From: SZUA-76 sp945787585
GTDB taxonomy: Bacteria > Pseudomonadota > Gammaproteobacteria > SZUA-140
Length of the DNA stretch: 19,100 nt
Direction of reading: 5' to 3'
Assembly (NCBI GenBank): GCA_947258425.1
Contig: CAMYIG010000032.1
Coordinates: forward strand, 1 to 19,100
The notes beneath the pieces were generated by a model. It did no database searches and was not told where the DNA came from. It saw nothing but the letters and a program-made list of their open reading frames with translations. Made by a program: the position numbers and the translations under genes. Position 1 is the stretch's first letter. The number at the start of each line of letters is the position of its first letter. Of the stretch, positions 1 through 7,991 are shown piece by piece.

Positions 1-342
1 GGTCAGGGTTGTACGCCGGGTTACTGGAAACAGCCACACCATTTTGACTCATGGTCTTCACAATATACGCCAGATACTCAGTTCTCTGATGTATTCGAAG
101 ATGCGTTCCCTGGGATGACGCTACTGGGTGTCATGGAACAGGGTGGTGGACAACTCAATGCATTGGGTCGTCATACGGTAGCGGGTCTACTTAACGCGGC
201 ATCAGGTGGTGTAAGTTATGATCGTTCGGAAGGACAGATCATCGACATGTTTAACAGCACCTTTCCGGGTAATGGTGGCGCATATAACGGTACCAAAAAT
301 GTATTTGAATATTTCAATGAGCAAGGTTGCCCACTGAATTAA
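1..342 (+). CDS. C-terminal end of a secreted/surface protein with a GCTPGYWK motif (5'-partial)
   Basis: An open frame runs from the first base of the window to a TAA at 340-342, giving the last 113 residues of a longer protein. The first ATG in the frame (115) is internal, because the frame is open upstream and residues 3-9 read GCTPGYW. This short Cys-Thr-Pro-Gly-Tyr/Phe-Trp-Lys signature recurs in large exported bacterial proteins, where a small domain begins with GCTPGYWK and ends near GCPL. Here the fragment ends GCPLN, so a complete copy of that domain appears to form the C-terminus. The two cysteines (near the start and four residues from the end) may form a disulfide outside the cytoplasm. 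The body is rich in Gly, Asn and Ser with no membrane segment. Function is unknown. The signal peptide and any anchor would lie outside the window. The domain assignment comes from memory of the motif and has not been searched. Confidence 0.7.
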   Translation, partial: GQGCTPGYWKQPHHFDSWSSQYTPDTQFSDVFEDAFPGMTLLGVMEQGGGQLNALGRHTVAGLLNAASGGVSYDRSEGQIIDMFNSTFPGNGGAYNGTKNVFEYFNEQGCPLN

Positions 343-361
343 TTTTCATACATCAATAATG

Positions 362-395
362 AAAAAGGGGCTGGATGATTCCAGCCCCTTTTTTT
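362..395. terminator. Bidirectional intrinsic terminator
   Basis: The stem GGGGCTGG (367-374) pairs perfectly with CCAGCCCC (381-388) around the 6-base loop ATGATT. It is flanked by A5 on the left (362-366) and T7 on the right (389-395), so it is a good intrinsic terminator on both strands. It lies between the convergent partial surface-protein gene (stop 342) and the minus-strand ABC exporter (stop 456) and probably serves both. Confidence 0.9.
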
Positions 396-455
396 GTGCG
401 GAGGGTGATGAAGTGTCAACTAAGGCGTCTTTGATTTAATCCGTGGTTCCTTAAG

Positions 456-2267
456 CTATTCAATTGTCGTCTCAGAAGCGCGCTGCTGCTCTTGCTGCAA
501 TGCCCACATCCCAGCATATACATTCCCTGCCGCAAGCAACTCGCGGTGTGTGCCGCGCTCTACAATGCTCCCCTGATCCATCACCAGGATTTGATCAGCA
601 TCGATAATCGTCGACAGGCGATGTGCGATCACTAGCGTAGTGTGATCGGTGGAGATTTCACTAAAGGCAGAGAGGATCGCCTTTTCCGATTCTGAATCGA
701 GCGCAGAGGTTGCTTCGTCAAACACTAAAATACGTGGGTTTTTGAGGATGGCACGGGCAATTGCGATGCGCTGCTTCTCGCCCCCAGAGACCTTGAGGCC
801 ACGTTCGCCCACGATGGTCTCGTACCCTTCGGGCAGTGATTCGATAAAGTTTTTCAGGTGTGCCATCTCGGCGGCACGTTCGATCGCCTCTTTCGGTGCA
901 TCTGGCTGAGCGTAGGCGATGTTGTAATAGATGGTGTCGTTAAACAGTACTGTGTCCTGCGGCACGATGCCGATGGATTCACGCAGACTCAGTTGGCTGA
1001 CATCACGAATGTCCTGCCCATCGATCATGATAGCGCCATCACTCACATCATAAAAGCGGAATAGCAGCCGCACCAGCGTTGACTTGCCGCCGCCACTGCC
1101 GCCGACCACGGCGACTTTCTGCCCCGGCTGGATGGTGAAGTCAATATCGCGCAGGATATTACGATTCTCATTGTAGTTGAATGCGACGTGATTAAAACGG
1201 ACTTCACCGTCGGCGACGACCAGCGCCTGCGCATCGAGTTTGTCCTCAATCGCTTTGTGTTCATCGAGGATGCCAAACATTCGTTCCATGTCGACCAGTG
1301 AGTGTTTGATTTCACGATATACGAAACCGAGAAAGTTCATCGGGATGAACATCTGTAGCAGATAGGCGTTGACCAGCACCAGATCACCCAATGTCAGTTC
1401 ACCGTCGGCGACCCCTTGACTCGCGAGCAGCATCAGAATCGTGATGCCGACGGCGATGATCACGCCCTGACCGACATTCAGTGATGCGAGTGAGGTCTGA
1501 TTTTTAACCGCGGCACGTTCCCAGATCTGCAGATTTTCATCATAGCGCTGGGTCTCAAATCCTTCGTTACCAAAGTATTTGACCGTTTCGAAGTTGATCA
1601 GGCTATCGATCGCGCGGGTGTTAGCCTTCGAATCCATCTCGTTCATCTTGCGGCGATACTTCATGCGCCACTCAGTCACAATCAGCGTAAAGGCGACGTA
1701 GATGACGGCGGTAGCGAACGGCACCAGCGCGAACCAGAGGTTGTAGTTGCTGAAGAGGATCAGGGCAATCAATGTGATTTCGACCAGCGTCGGCAGGATA
1801 TTGAACACCAGAAAACTGAGCAGAAAACTGATGCCGCGACTGCCGCGTTCGATATCACGTGACACCCCGCCGGTCTGACGGTCGAGGTGAAAGCTGAGGC
1901 TGAGGGCGTGCAGGTGGCGGAAGACCTGTAGCGCGACGCGGCGGATTGAGCGTTGGGTGACTTTGGCGAAGACCGCGTCACGCAGCTCGCCAAATAGTAC
2001 GCTGATAATGCGTAGCAGGCCGTAGCCGAGCACCAGCCAGAACGGCAGCATCACCACATCGACCTGACTCGGGTCGAGTGCATCGACAATCGCCTTGAGC
2101 ATCAGCGGCACGCCGACAATCGCCACTTTCGCCAGTATCAGGCAGATCAGTGCCACAATCACCCGCGCACGGAATTCCCATAAATAAGGGAGGAGGGTGC
2201 GGATGGTCTTCCAGTCGTTGCGTTTTTTGTCGCTGGGGGGGGTATCGCTTGCGGGTCTCATGCCCAC
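456..2267 (-). CDS. Atm1/HMT-type ABC exporter, fused membrane and ATPase domains
   Basis: This is a half-transporter of about 603 residues with an N-terminal six-helix ABC exporter domain (about 20-320) and a C-terminal ATPase domain (about 350-595). It should act as a homodimer in the inner membrane. Visible ATPase motifs are Walker A GGSGGGKST (389-397), Q-loop Q437, signature SGGE (494-497), Walker B VFDEA with D517 and E518, and switch H549. All key residues are present. The membrane domain contains QTGGVSRDIERGSRGISFLL (131-150), typical of the Atm1/ABCB7/HMT1 subfamily. Members of that group export glutathione-linked sulfur or metal-glutathione conjugates and support Fe-S or heavy-metal homeostasis; the exact substrate here is inferred. 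The numbering starts at a GTG (2267); an ATG two codons later (2261) is an equally good start, and neither has a clear ribosome site. The gene stands alone, divergent from the fmdB-like gene. Confidence 0.93.
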   Translation of the reverse strand: MGMRPASDTPPSDKKRNDWKTIRTLLPYLWEFRARVIVALICLILAKVAIVGVPLMLKAIVDALDPSQVDVVMLPFWLVLGYGLLRIISVLFGELRDAVFAKVTQRSIRRVALQVFRHLHALSLSFHLDRQTGGVSRDIERGSRGISFLLSFLVFNILPTLVEITLIALILFSNYNLWFALVPFATAVIYVAFTLIVTEWRMKYRRKMNEMDSKANTRAIDSLINFETVKYFGNEGFETQRYDENLQIWERAAVKNQTSLASLNVGQGVIIAVGITILMLLASQGVADGELTLGDLVLVNAYLLQMFIPMNFLGFVYREIKHSLVDMERMFGILDEHKAIEDKLDAQALVVADGEVRFNHVAFNYNENRNILRDIDFTIQPGQKVAVVGGSGGGKSTLVRLLFRFYDVSDGAIMIDGQDIRDVSQLSLRESIGIVPQDTVLFNDTIYYNIAYAQPDAPKEAIERAAEMAHLKNFIESLPEGYETIVGERGLKVSGGEKQRIAIARAILKNPRILVFDEATSALDSESEKAILSAFSEISTDHTTLVIAHRLSTIIDADQILVMDQGSIVERGTHRELLAAGNVYAGMWALQQEQQRASETTIE

Positions 2268-2285
2268 AAGCTACCAGATTGCTGA

Positions 2286-2312
2286 TTGGCAAGCGAATTT
2301 TAGGTGTATAAT
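2286..2312 (+). promoter_or_regulatory. Candidate sigma-70 promoter for the fmdB-DUF502-aspS group
   Basis: TTGGCA (2286-2291, one mismatch to TTGACA) is followed after 15 bases by a perfect TATAAT (2307-2312). The spacer is shorter than the optimum of 17. The site lies about 113 bases upstream of the fmdB-like start, in the divergent gap with the ABC exporter. The -10 match is strong and the -35 pairing less certain. A second TATAAT lies at 2333-2338 but has no -35 partner. Confidence 0.5.
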
Positions 2313-2376
2313 GCGCCGCTGCCGTAATCCATTATAATCGATTGATGAGGATGACTGGTTTTTTGAAGTTTTGCCC

Positions 2377-2397
2377 ATATCGATGCAGTATCGATAT
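2377..2397. repeat. Perfect 8-bp inverted repeat in the fmdB-like leader
   Basis: ATATCGAT (2377-2384) is followed by a 5-base spacer and its exact reverse complement ATCGATAT (2390-2397). A third ATCGAT core lies at 2337-2342. The repeat sits downstream of the candidate promoter and 17 bases before the ribosome site (GAGGAA, 2415-2420). It could be an operator for a dimeric regulator or a weak AT-rich mRNA hairpin. Confidence 0.55.
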
Positions 2398-2425
2398 AAC
2401 ATATTGAAGTAATAGAGGAAGTGGT

Positions 2426-2683
2426 ATGCCAATTTATGAGTATTCGTGTAAAGCCTGCGCGCATGCAATGGAGGTGATACAAAAAATGAGTGACGAGCCA
2501 CTCAAGGATTGCCCCGAGTGTGGCAAGCCTGAGCTGACCAAGCTGATTTCGGCCGCCGCTTTTCGCCTCAAAGGCAGTGGCTGGTATGAGACTGATTTTA
2601 AGGGCGGTAATAAAAAGAAGCCTGCAGAAAGTGGCGCGTCATCGAGCACTGCACCACCGAGTGGCACGACTAGCGCAGATTAA
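2426..2683 (+). CDS. FmdB-family zinc-ribbon protein
   Basis: This 85-residue protein begins MPIYEYSCKAC, the hallmark of the FmdB/CxxC_CxxC_SSSS regulatory-protein family. C8-x2-C11 and C29-x2-C32 form a probable zinc ribbon in the first 40 residues. The C-terminal 25 residues are low-complexity (Ser, Ala, Thr, Pro, Gly) and probably disordered. The family name derives from a putative regulator of a formamidase locus, but the biochemical role is not established; a small nucleic-acid or protein adaptor is plausible. The ribosome site GAGGAA (2415-2420) lies 5 bases before the ATG. It is followed closely by DUF502 and aspS, an arrangement common in beta- and gammaproteobacteria, so it is probably the first gene of that operon. 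Confidence 0.93.
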   Translation: MPIYEYSCKACAHAMEVIQKMSDEPLKDCPECGKPELTKLISAAAFRLKGSGWYETDFKGGNKKKPAESGASSSTAPPSGTTSAD

Positions 2684-2728
2684 GGCCTTGTGTAGTTAAA
2701 ATTTTAGTTCTCTGGATGTGGATGATCA

Positions 2729-3439
2729 ATGCTTAAACGTTATCTGATTGCTGGCCTGCTGGTGTGGTTGCCACTGGGTGTGACGGTGCTGGTGATCCGT
2801 CTGCTGGTTAATTTTATGGATAAGTTGCTTAACTTTATCCCGGTAAAGTATCAGCCCGAGACGTTGTTAGGCTTTAATATTCCAGGGCTGGGTGTGGTAC
2901 TGGCGGTGTTGATTGTGCTGGTGACCGGGGTGATCGTTGCGAACTTTTTTGGACGGCAACTGATCGCCGCATGGGAGTCGCTGTTAGGGCGGATTCCGTT
3001 GGTCCGCACGATCTATCACAGTGTTAAGCAGGTGGCAGTGACGATTTTCGCGCCGCAGGGGAAGTCGTTCCGCAAGGTGCTCCTGATTGAGTATCCGCGC
3101 AATGGGATCTATACGCTAGCCTTCCAGACCGGTGATGCAGTCGGAGAAGTGCAGGAGAAGACAGGTAAGGAAGTGATCAATGTCTTTGTGCCGACCACGC
3201 CCAATCCTACTTCCGGTTTCTTTATTATGGTACCGGTGGAAGATGTACAGGAGCTGGAGATGAGTACCGATGACGCGTTGAAAATGATCATGTCACTCGG
3301 AGTGATAGTGCCGGGCGGCAAGGAAAATCCCGCTATCCAGCAGGCGGCGCGGGAGTTATCTGACCTGCTGGGCGGCGAAAGGTCTGACGCGAAGCCAGGT
3401 GAAACACCAGGTAGTAATCCAGATAAAAAGGTCAAATAG
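2729..3439 (+). CDS. DUF502 family inner-membrane protein
   Basis: This 236-residue protein has two strong membrane helices (about 5-29 and 53-73) followed by a soluble domain. The conserved IPLVRTIYHSVKQV stretch (89-102) and the downstream TTPNPTSGFF segment match the DUF502 family as I know it. The C-terminus (about 200-236) is polar and Gly/Pro/Lys-rich, probably disordered. The molecular function of DUF502 is unknown. It lies 45 bases after the fmdB-like gene and about 100 bases before aspS, a common proteobacterial linkage, so co-transcription is likely. The ATG is preceded only by a weak GGAT-type ribosome site, but the hydrophobic N-terminus begins directly from it and supports this start. 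Confidence 0.92.
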   Translation: MLKRYLIAGLLVWLPLGVTVLVIRLLVNFMDKLLNFIPVKYQPETLLGFNIPGLGVVLAVLIVLVTGVIVANFFGRQLIAAWESLLGRIPLVRTIYHSVKQVAVTIFAPQGKSFRKVLLIEYPRNGIYTLAFQTGDAVGEVQEKTGKEVINVFVPTTPNPTSGFFIMVPVEDVQELEMSTDDALKMIMSLGVIVPGGKENPAIQQAARELSDLLGGERSDAKPGETPGSNPDKKVK

Positions 3440-3471
3440 CGACCACAAAACCAACGGCTGAGGTTGCACTG

Positions 3472-3486
3472 CGGTGTGCCACACCG
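3472..3486. repeat. Perfect 7-bp palindrome between DUF502 and aspS
   Basis: CGGTGTG (3472-3478) and CACACCG (3480-3486) are exact reverse complements around one central base. As RNA this is a 6-bp stem with a GCC triloop. No T-run follows directly, so it is not a standard terminator. It may be an operator or an mRNA hairpin in the aspS leader. Confidence 0.5.
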
Positions 3487-3538
3487 TACCATTTCACCCC
3501 TTTAGTTTTTTATTCAGATTTATAAGGTTAGACGAATT

Positions 3539-5326
3539 ATGCGCAGCCATTATTGTGGTCAGGTCAATGAAGATCACCTGGGTCAGGAAATTGAGTTATG
3601 TGGCTGGGTACACCGTCGCCGCGACCACGGTGGGGTGATCTTCATCGATCTACGCGACCGGGAGGGGCGTGTGCAGGTAGTGATCGACCCCGATACCATC
3701 GAGGCCTTTGCTGCTGCCGAGCGGGTGCGCAGTGAGTTTGTGTTGAAGATCAGTGGACTGGTGCGTGTTCGTCCGGAAGGGACGATCAACCCTGACATGG
3801 CGACCGGCAAGATCGAAGTGCTGGGGCGCGAAGTGACGATCCTCAATGCGTCTGAAACCCCGCCATTCCCACTCGATGACGAGCGCGAAGTGGGCGAAGA
3901 TGTGCGCCTGAAATATCGCTATATTGATCTGCGCCGTCCGCTGATGTTGCAGCGCATGCGGATGCGTTCACAGATCGCCAGCAACCTGCGTCGTTATCTG
4001 GACGACAACGGTTTTATGGAGATCGAAACGCCGATCCTGACCAAATCGACCCCTGAAGGGGCGCGTGACTATCTGGTGCCGAGCCGCACCCATCCGGGCG
4101 AGTTCTTTGCACTGCCGCAGTCGCCACAGCTCTTTAAACAGTTATTGATGGTGTCGGGCATGGATCGTTACTACCAGATTGTGCGCTGTTTCCGGGATGA
4201 AGATCTGCGCGCTGATCGCCAGCCTGAATTTACCCAGCTCGATATCGAGACTTCGTTTATGAACGAAGAGCAGATCATCACCATGATGGAACAGATGATC
4301 CGTGAGCTGTTTGCAAAAGTGTTGGAGGTGCCGCTGCACGACCCGTTCCCACGCATGACCCACGCCGAGGCGATTGATCGCTTTGGCATCGACCGTCCCG
4401 ATCTGCGTATTCCGTTAGAACTGGTGGATGTCGGTGACGTGATGGCCAACGTTGAGTTTAAGGTCTTCTCGGGCCCGGCGAAGGATGCCCATGGCCGAGT
4501 GGCGGCGCTGCGCCTGCCGGGTGGCTGTGGGCTATCGCGCAAAGAGATTGACGACTACACCAGGTATGTTTCGATCTATGGCGCGAAGGGGCTGGCCTAT
4601 ATCAAGATCAACGACCTTGCGGCGGGCCGCGAGGGGTTGCAGTCGCCGATCCTCAAGTTCCTGCCGGATGATGCGGTCAATGCGATTATTGAACGCACCG
4701 CTGCCGAGACGGGGGACCTGATCTTCTTCGGTGCAGATAAAGCGGGTATCGTCAATGAAGCGCTGGGTGCGCTGCGGGTTAAATTAGGTCACGATCGTGG
4801 TCTGGTTGAGCCAGGCTGGCGTCCGGTGTGGGTGGTCGATTTCCCGATGTTCGAGCGCGATGAAAAGAATGACCGCTGGACCGCGATTCATCATCCGTTT
4901 ACGCGCCCCAAGGTGGAGAACATCGCGGAGTTGGCCGCTGATCCGGCCAATGCTAAATCACAGGCGTATGACCTTGTGTTGAACGGCACCGAAGTCGGTG
5001 GCGGTTCGATTCGTATCCATAATGCCGAGATGCAGGCCGAAGTGCTGAAACAGCTCGGCATCAGCGATGAAGAGGCCGAAGCGAAGTTTGGCTTCCTGTT
5101 AGAGGCGCTGAAATATGGTTGCCCACCCCACGGTGGACTCGCCTTTGGTCTGGATCGACTGGTGATGCTGATGACCGGCGCGGCCTCTATCCGCGAAGTG
5201 ATCGCCTTTCCAAAGACGCAGAGCGCGGCGTGTGTACTGACCAATGCCCCTTCGCCCGTAGCCGATGAGCAGTTGCGTGAACTGGGTGTGCGACTGCGCA
5301 AAGCGCCTGCTGTTGAAGAGAAGTAA
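3539..5326 (+). CDS. aspS: Aspartate--tRNA ligase
   Basis: This cytoplasmic class II aminoacyl-tRNA synthetase charges tRNA-Asp with aspartate using ATP. Its 595 residues match the usual bacterial length of about 590. The order is an N-terminal OB-fold anticodon domain (about 1-105), the catalytic core, an inserted GAD domain (about 285-420) and the rest of the core. Visible signatures are YRYIDLRRP (126-134), QSPQLFKQ (194-201), motif 2 FRDEDLRADRQPEF (218-231) and motif 3 GLAFGLDRL (533-541). The bacterial-type GAD insertion is intact. Whether the enzyme discriminates tRNA-Asp from tRNA-Asn cannot be judged without knowing if gatCAB or asnS is encoded elsewhere. The ribosome site AAGG (3524-3527) lies 11 bases before the ATG, which is somewhat long. 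nadA follows 19 bases after the stop. Confidence 0.98.
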   Translation: MRSHYCGQVNEDHLGQEIELCGWVHRRRDHGGVIFIDLRDREGRVQVVIDPDTIEAFAAAERVRSEFVLKISGLVRVRPEGTINPDMATGKIEVLGREVTILNASETPPFPLDDEREVGEDVRLKYRYIDLRRPLMLQRMRMRSQIASNLRRYLDDNGFMEIETPILTKSTPEGARDYLVPSRTHPGEFFALPQSPQLFKQLLMVSGMDRYYQIVRCFRDEDLRADRQPEFTQLDIETSFMNEEQIITMMEQMIRELFAKVLEVPLHDPFPRMTHAEAIDRFGIDRPDLRIPLELVDVGDVMANVEFKVFSGPAKDAHGRVAALRLPGGCGLSRKEIDDYTRYVSIYGAKGLAYIKINDLAAGREGLQSPILKFLPDDAVNAIIERTAAETGDLIFFGADKAGIVNEALGALRVKLGHDRGLVEPGWRPVWVVDFPMFERDEKNDRWTAIHHPFTRPKVENIAELAADPANAKSQAYDLVLNGTEVGGGSIRIHNAEMQAEVLKQLGISDEEAEAKFGFLLEALKYGCPPHGGLAFGLDRLVMLMTGAASIREVIAFPKTQSAACVLTNAPSPVADEQLRELGVRLRKAPAVEEK

Positions 5327-5345
5327 GTAACAGAGGAGATCGTAG

Positions 5346-6443
5346 ATGGCTGCAAACGCTGCTGTTATTCAACAATTTACCGGCTTGAGTGATGCGGAGT
5401 GTGTCGAGCGCATCGAGGCCGCAAAGGCCGCGCTAGGTGATCGTCTGATTATTCTCGGCCATCACTATCAGCGTGAAGAGGTGTTTCGTCACGCGGATGT
5501 CAGTGGTGATTCGCTCAAGCTGTCACGCAAGGCGGCGAACTCACAGGCGGATTACATCATCTTCTGTGGTGTCCACTTTATGGCCGAGGTGGCGGACATA
5601 CTGTCGCGCCCAGATCAGGCGGCAATGTTGCCGGACCTCTCTGCCGGTTGCGCAATGGCCGACATGGCCAACCTCACCAAGGTCGAAAGAGCCTGGCAGG
5701 AGATCTCGCGCGTGCTCGATCCCGATGAGCATGTCACACCCGTAACCTATATCAATTCTGCCGCTGATTTAAAGGCGTTTTGTGGCCGTCATGGCGGCAT
5801 CGTCTGCACCTCAACTAACGCACAGCAGATCCTCGAATGGTCGTTTGCGCGCCGTGAAAAGATTCTGTTTTTTCCGGATCAGCATCTCGGTCGTAATACC
5901 GCCGCGAAGATGGGCATGTCATTAGACGAGATGGTGGTGTGGGACTTTGATCAACCGTTTGGTGGTCTGACCAAAGCGCAGATAAAGAACGCGAAGATGA
6001 TTTTGTGGAAGGGGTTCTGTTCGGTGCATCAGATGTTCAAGCCGGAACATATCGACCGCTTCCGCGCGATGTATCCCGATGTGAAAGTGATCTCACATCC
6101 CGAGGCTTCCTATGAAGTGTGTCAGAAGTCTGATTATGTCGGTTCGACCGAGTATATTATTAACACGGTGGCGGCGTCTGCGCCGGGTACACGTTGGTTG
6201 GTCGGTACCGAACTGAACCTCGTGACGCGTCTGCACGAGCAGTACAAACACGAAGATAAATCAGTCCACTTCATGTCGCCGACAGTCTGCATGTGTTCCA
6301 CCATGTTTCGCGTCGATCCACAGCATCTATTGTGGCAGCTGGAAAATCTGGTGGACGGCAATATCGTCAACCAGATCATCGTGCCGGACGCTGAGGCGAA
6401 TGAAGCACGCGAGGCGCTGAATCGGATGTTGGCGATTCGTTAG
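5346..6443 (+). CDS. nadA: Quinolinate synthase
   Basis: NadA condenses iminoaspartate (made by NadB) with dihydroxyacetone phosphate to give quinolinate in de novo NAD synthesis, using an oxygen-sensitive [4Fe-4S] cluster. The 365 residues show LGHHYQREEV (37-46), SGDSLKLS (53-60), the first cluster cysteine in SAGC (C102), KGFC (C225) and a late CMCSTM element. The third ligand is probably C317, aligned by position with the last cysteine of the E. coli cluster set, although C315 is close by. The E. coli CxxCxxC arrangement is replaced here by CxC. The GAGGAG ribosome site (5333-5338) lies 7 bases before the ATG. The tight 19-base gap after aspS suggests co-transcription. nadB and nadC are not in the window. 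Confidence 0.97.
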   Translation: MAANAAVIQQFTGLSDAECVERIEAAKAALGDRLIILGHHYQREEVFRHADVSGDSLKLSRKAANSQADYIIFCGVHFMAEVADILSRPDQAAMLPDLSAGCAMADMANLTKVERAWQEISRVLDPDEHVTPVTYINSAADLKAFCGRHGGIVCTSTNAQQILEWSFARREKILFFPDQHLGRNTAAKMGMSLDEMVVWDFDQPFGGLTKAQIKNAKMILWKGFCSVHQMFKPEHIDRFRAMYPDVKVISHPEASYEVCQKSDYVGSTEYIINTVAASAPGTRWLVGTELNLVTRLHEQYKHEDKSVHFMSPTVCMCSTMFRVDPQHLLWQLENLVDGNIVNQIIVPDAEANEAREALNRMLAIR

Positions 6444-6498
6444 CACACGGCATTGTTGGCCTGTTTGTGCTTAACCGAATGTTGAAACAGGAGCGGTC

Positions 6499-7305
6499 AT
6501 GAGTAGAGCGGACAATCAACCAGACTGGGATACTCTCGCGGAAAAGTTTGACCTGTGGGCGCCACACATCGCACCCGTCGGTGAGGCGCTACTGGCCGCA
6601 CTCAATGCACAGCCGGGTGATCATATCCTTGATCTCGCTTCCGGTACGGGTGAACCTGCACTGACTCTGGCCAAACAACAGCCGCGGGTGACCATTACCG
6701 GTACCGATGCCGCCGCGGGTATGGTGCAGGTGGCTGAGCGTAAGGCGCGTGAACAGTCACTCGATAACCTTCGCTTTCAAACCATGGCCGCTGAGGCGCT
6801 GTCATTTCCCGATAACCACTTTGATCACCTTTCGTGTCGTTTTGGCGTGATGCTATTTGCTGATCCCGAAGCGGGTTTGCAGCAGATGTTGCGCGTTCTG
6901 AAACCGGGAGGACGCTGCGCGCTGGCGGTGTGGGATACATTAAAGGGGATGACCGGTGTTTACTGGACGCAGCAGGTGTTTAAAGATCGTATTCCTGAAT
7001 CGGAACAGCCTGCGGTGGATAAAATTGTTTCGATGAGTGATGGCGTGTTGGAAGGGTTGTTGGAAAAGGTCGGTTTTTCAGCGATCGAAACGCAGCTCAA
7101 TTGCTTTGCATATCACTTTGCAGACTTTGAGGCCTATTGGCAAAACAGTGTCGACTCCGCCATTATGAAACAACAGCTCGATGCCCTGCAGCCGGGGAAG
7201 CTCGACGAAGTAAAGCGTGCCTTTGCTGCGTTGGCACAACCGTATCAAACCGATGCGGGTCTGGTGATACCGCATGAATATCGGTTAGTGGTCGCGATTA
7301 AATAA
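6499..7305 (+). CDS. Class I SAM-dependent methyltransferase (Methyltransf_11/UbiE-like), substrate unknown
   Basis: This 268-residue cytoplasmic protein has a Rossmann-type methyltransferase domain. Motif I is ILDLASGTGE (43-52), followed by an acidic residue in GTDAAAGM (about 68-75) that would bind the SAM ribose. LSFPDNHFDHLSCRFGVM (about 95-112) corresponds to the motif II region, and LRVLKPGGRCALAVWD (about 133-148) to motif III. The pattern resembles UbiE-like small-molecule methyltransferases, but length and C-terminal half do not identify a substrate, and a role in quinone synthesis should not be assumed. The AGGAG ribosome site (6489-6493) is well placed. It follows nadA by 55 bases and precedes the hydrolase by 18, so it may be transcribed with both. 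Confidence 0.85.
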   Translation: MSRADNQPDWDTLAEKFDLWAPHIAPVGEALLAALNAQPGDHILDLASGTGEPALTLAKQQPRVTITGTDAAAGMVQVAERKAREQSLDNLRFQTMAAEALSFPDNHFDHLSCRFGVMLFADPEAGLQQMLRVLKPGGRCALAVWDTLKGMTGVYWTQQVFKDRIPESEQPAVDKIVSMSDGVLEGLLEKVGFSAIETQLNCFAYHFADFEAYWQNSVDSAIMKQQLDALQPGKLDEVKRAFAALAQPYQTDAGLVIPHEYRLVVAIK

Positions 7306-7323
7306 TTTATTGGCCACGCTGTG

Positions 7324-7971
7324 ATGACGTTATCAAATGAAGCCACGCTGGTGGTGTTCGTTCATGGGTTATGGATGACGGGGGCGGATATGTGGTGGCT
7401 GCGACGGCGGGTCAAGCGTGATGGCTTTAGCGTTAAACAGTTCTCCTATCCCACGGTGCGCTGTAACCTAAAACAGAATGCCGCACGGCTCAACGACTTT
7501 CTTAAACAATATGGCAGTGATGTTGATGTTATTCATCTGGTGGGCCACAGTCTCGGTGGGCTGGTGATTCGTCAACTCTTTCATGACTACCCTGAGCAGA
7601 AACCGGGGCGTATTGTGACGCTAGGTACGCCGCATCTCGGCAGTGCGATTGCGCATATTTTTAATCGCAACCGAGTGGGACGATGGATGCTCGGTAACAG
7701 TATTGAGTGCGGACTGTTGGGTAATGTTGCACCCTGGTTGGGTGAGCGTGAGTTGGGGGTGATTGCCGGCACGAAAGATCACGGTATCGGTCGTGTATTC
7801 TGCGCGCTGCCACAGCCAAATGATGGTACGGTTGCAGTGGAAGAGACGTACTGCGATGGAATGACGGATCATTTTCAGTTACCCGTCGCACATAGCAGCA
7901 TGCTGTTATCCAGAGAGGTAGCGAGACAGGTGTCACACTTTTTGCGACAGGGCGTCTTTTCCAGGTTATGA
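7324..7971 (+). CDS. Small alpha/beta hydrolase, lipase/esterase-like
   Basis: This 215-residue protein has a compact alpha/beta-hydrolase fold. The oxyanion-hole strand and turn is VVFVHGLW (about 10-17) and the nucleophile elbow is GHSLGG with Ser76. A probable acid is Asp167 in PQPNDGT and the catalytic His is His190 in VAHSSM, so the triad looks complete. The LGTPHLGS segment (about 100-107) is typical of PGAP1-like and triacylglycerol-lipase-type members. There is no signal peptide, so a cytoplasmic esterase or acyl hydrolase is likely; the substrate is unknown. A GTG directly before the chosen ATG (7321) would add one residue, and neither start has a clear ribosome site. It lies 18 bases after the methyltransferase gene, which suggests translational linkage. 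Confidence 0.82.
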   Translation: MTLSNEATLVVFVHGLWMTGADMWWLRRRVKRDGFSVKQFSYPTVRCNLKQNAARLNDFLKQYGSDVDVIHLVGHSLGGLVIRQLFHDYPEQKPGRIVTLGTPHLGSAIAHIFNRNRVGRWMLGNSIECGLLGNVAPWLGERELGVIAGTKDHGIGRVFCALPQPNDGTVAVEETYCDGMTDHFQLPVAHSSMLLSREVARQVSHFLRQGVFSRL

Positions 7972-7991
7972 TTTTCCAGAGTGTGATCAGG

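Noticed and set aside
4891..5355. Minus-strand 154-residue open frame opposite aspS
   Set aside because: It is antisense to the strongly conserved C-terminal half of aspS, and its Ser/Pro-rich composition is typical of a reverse-strand shadow.
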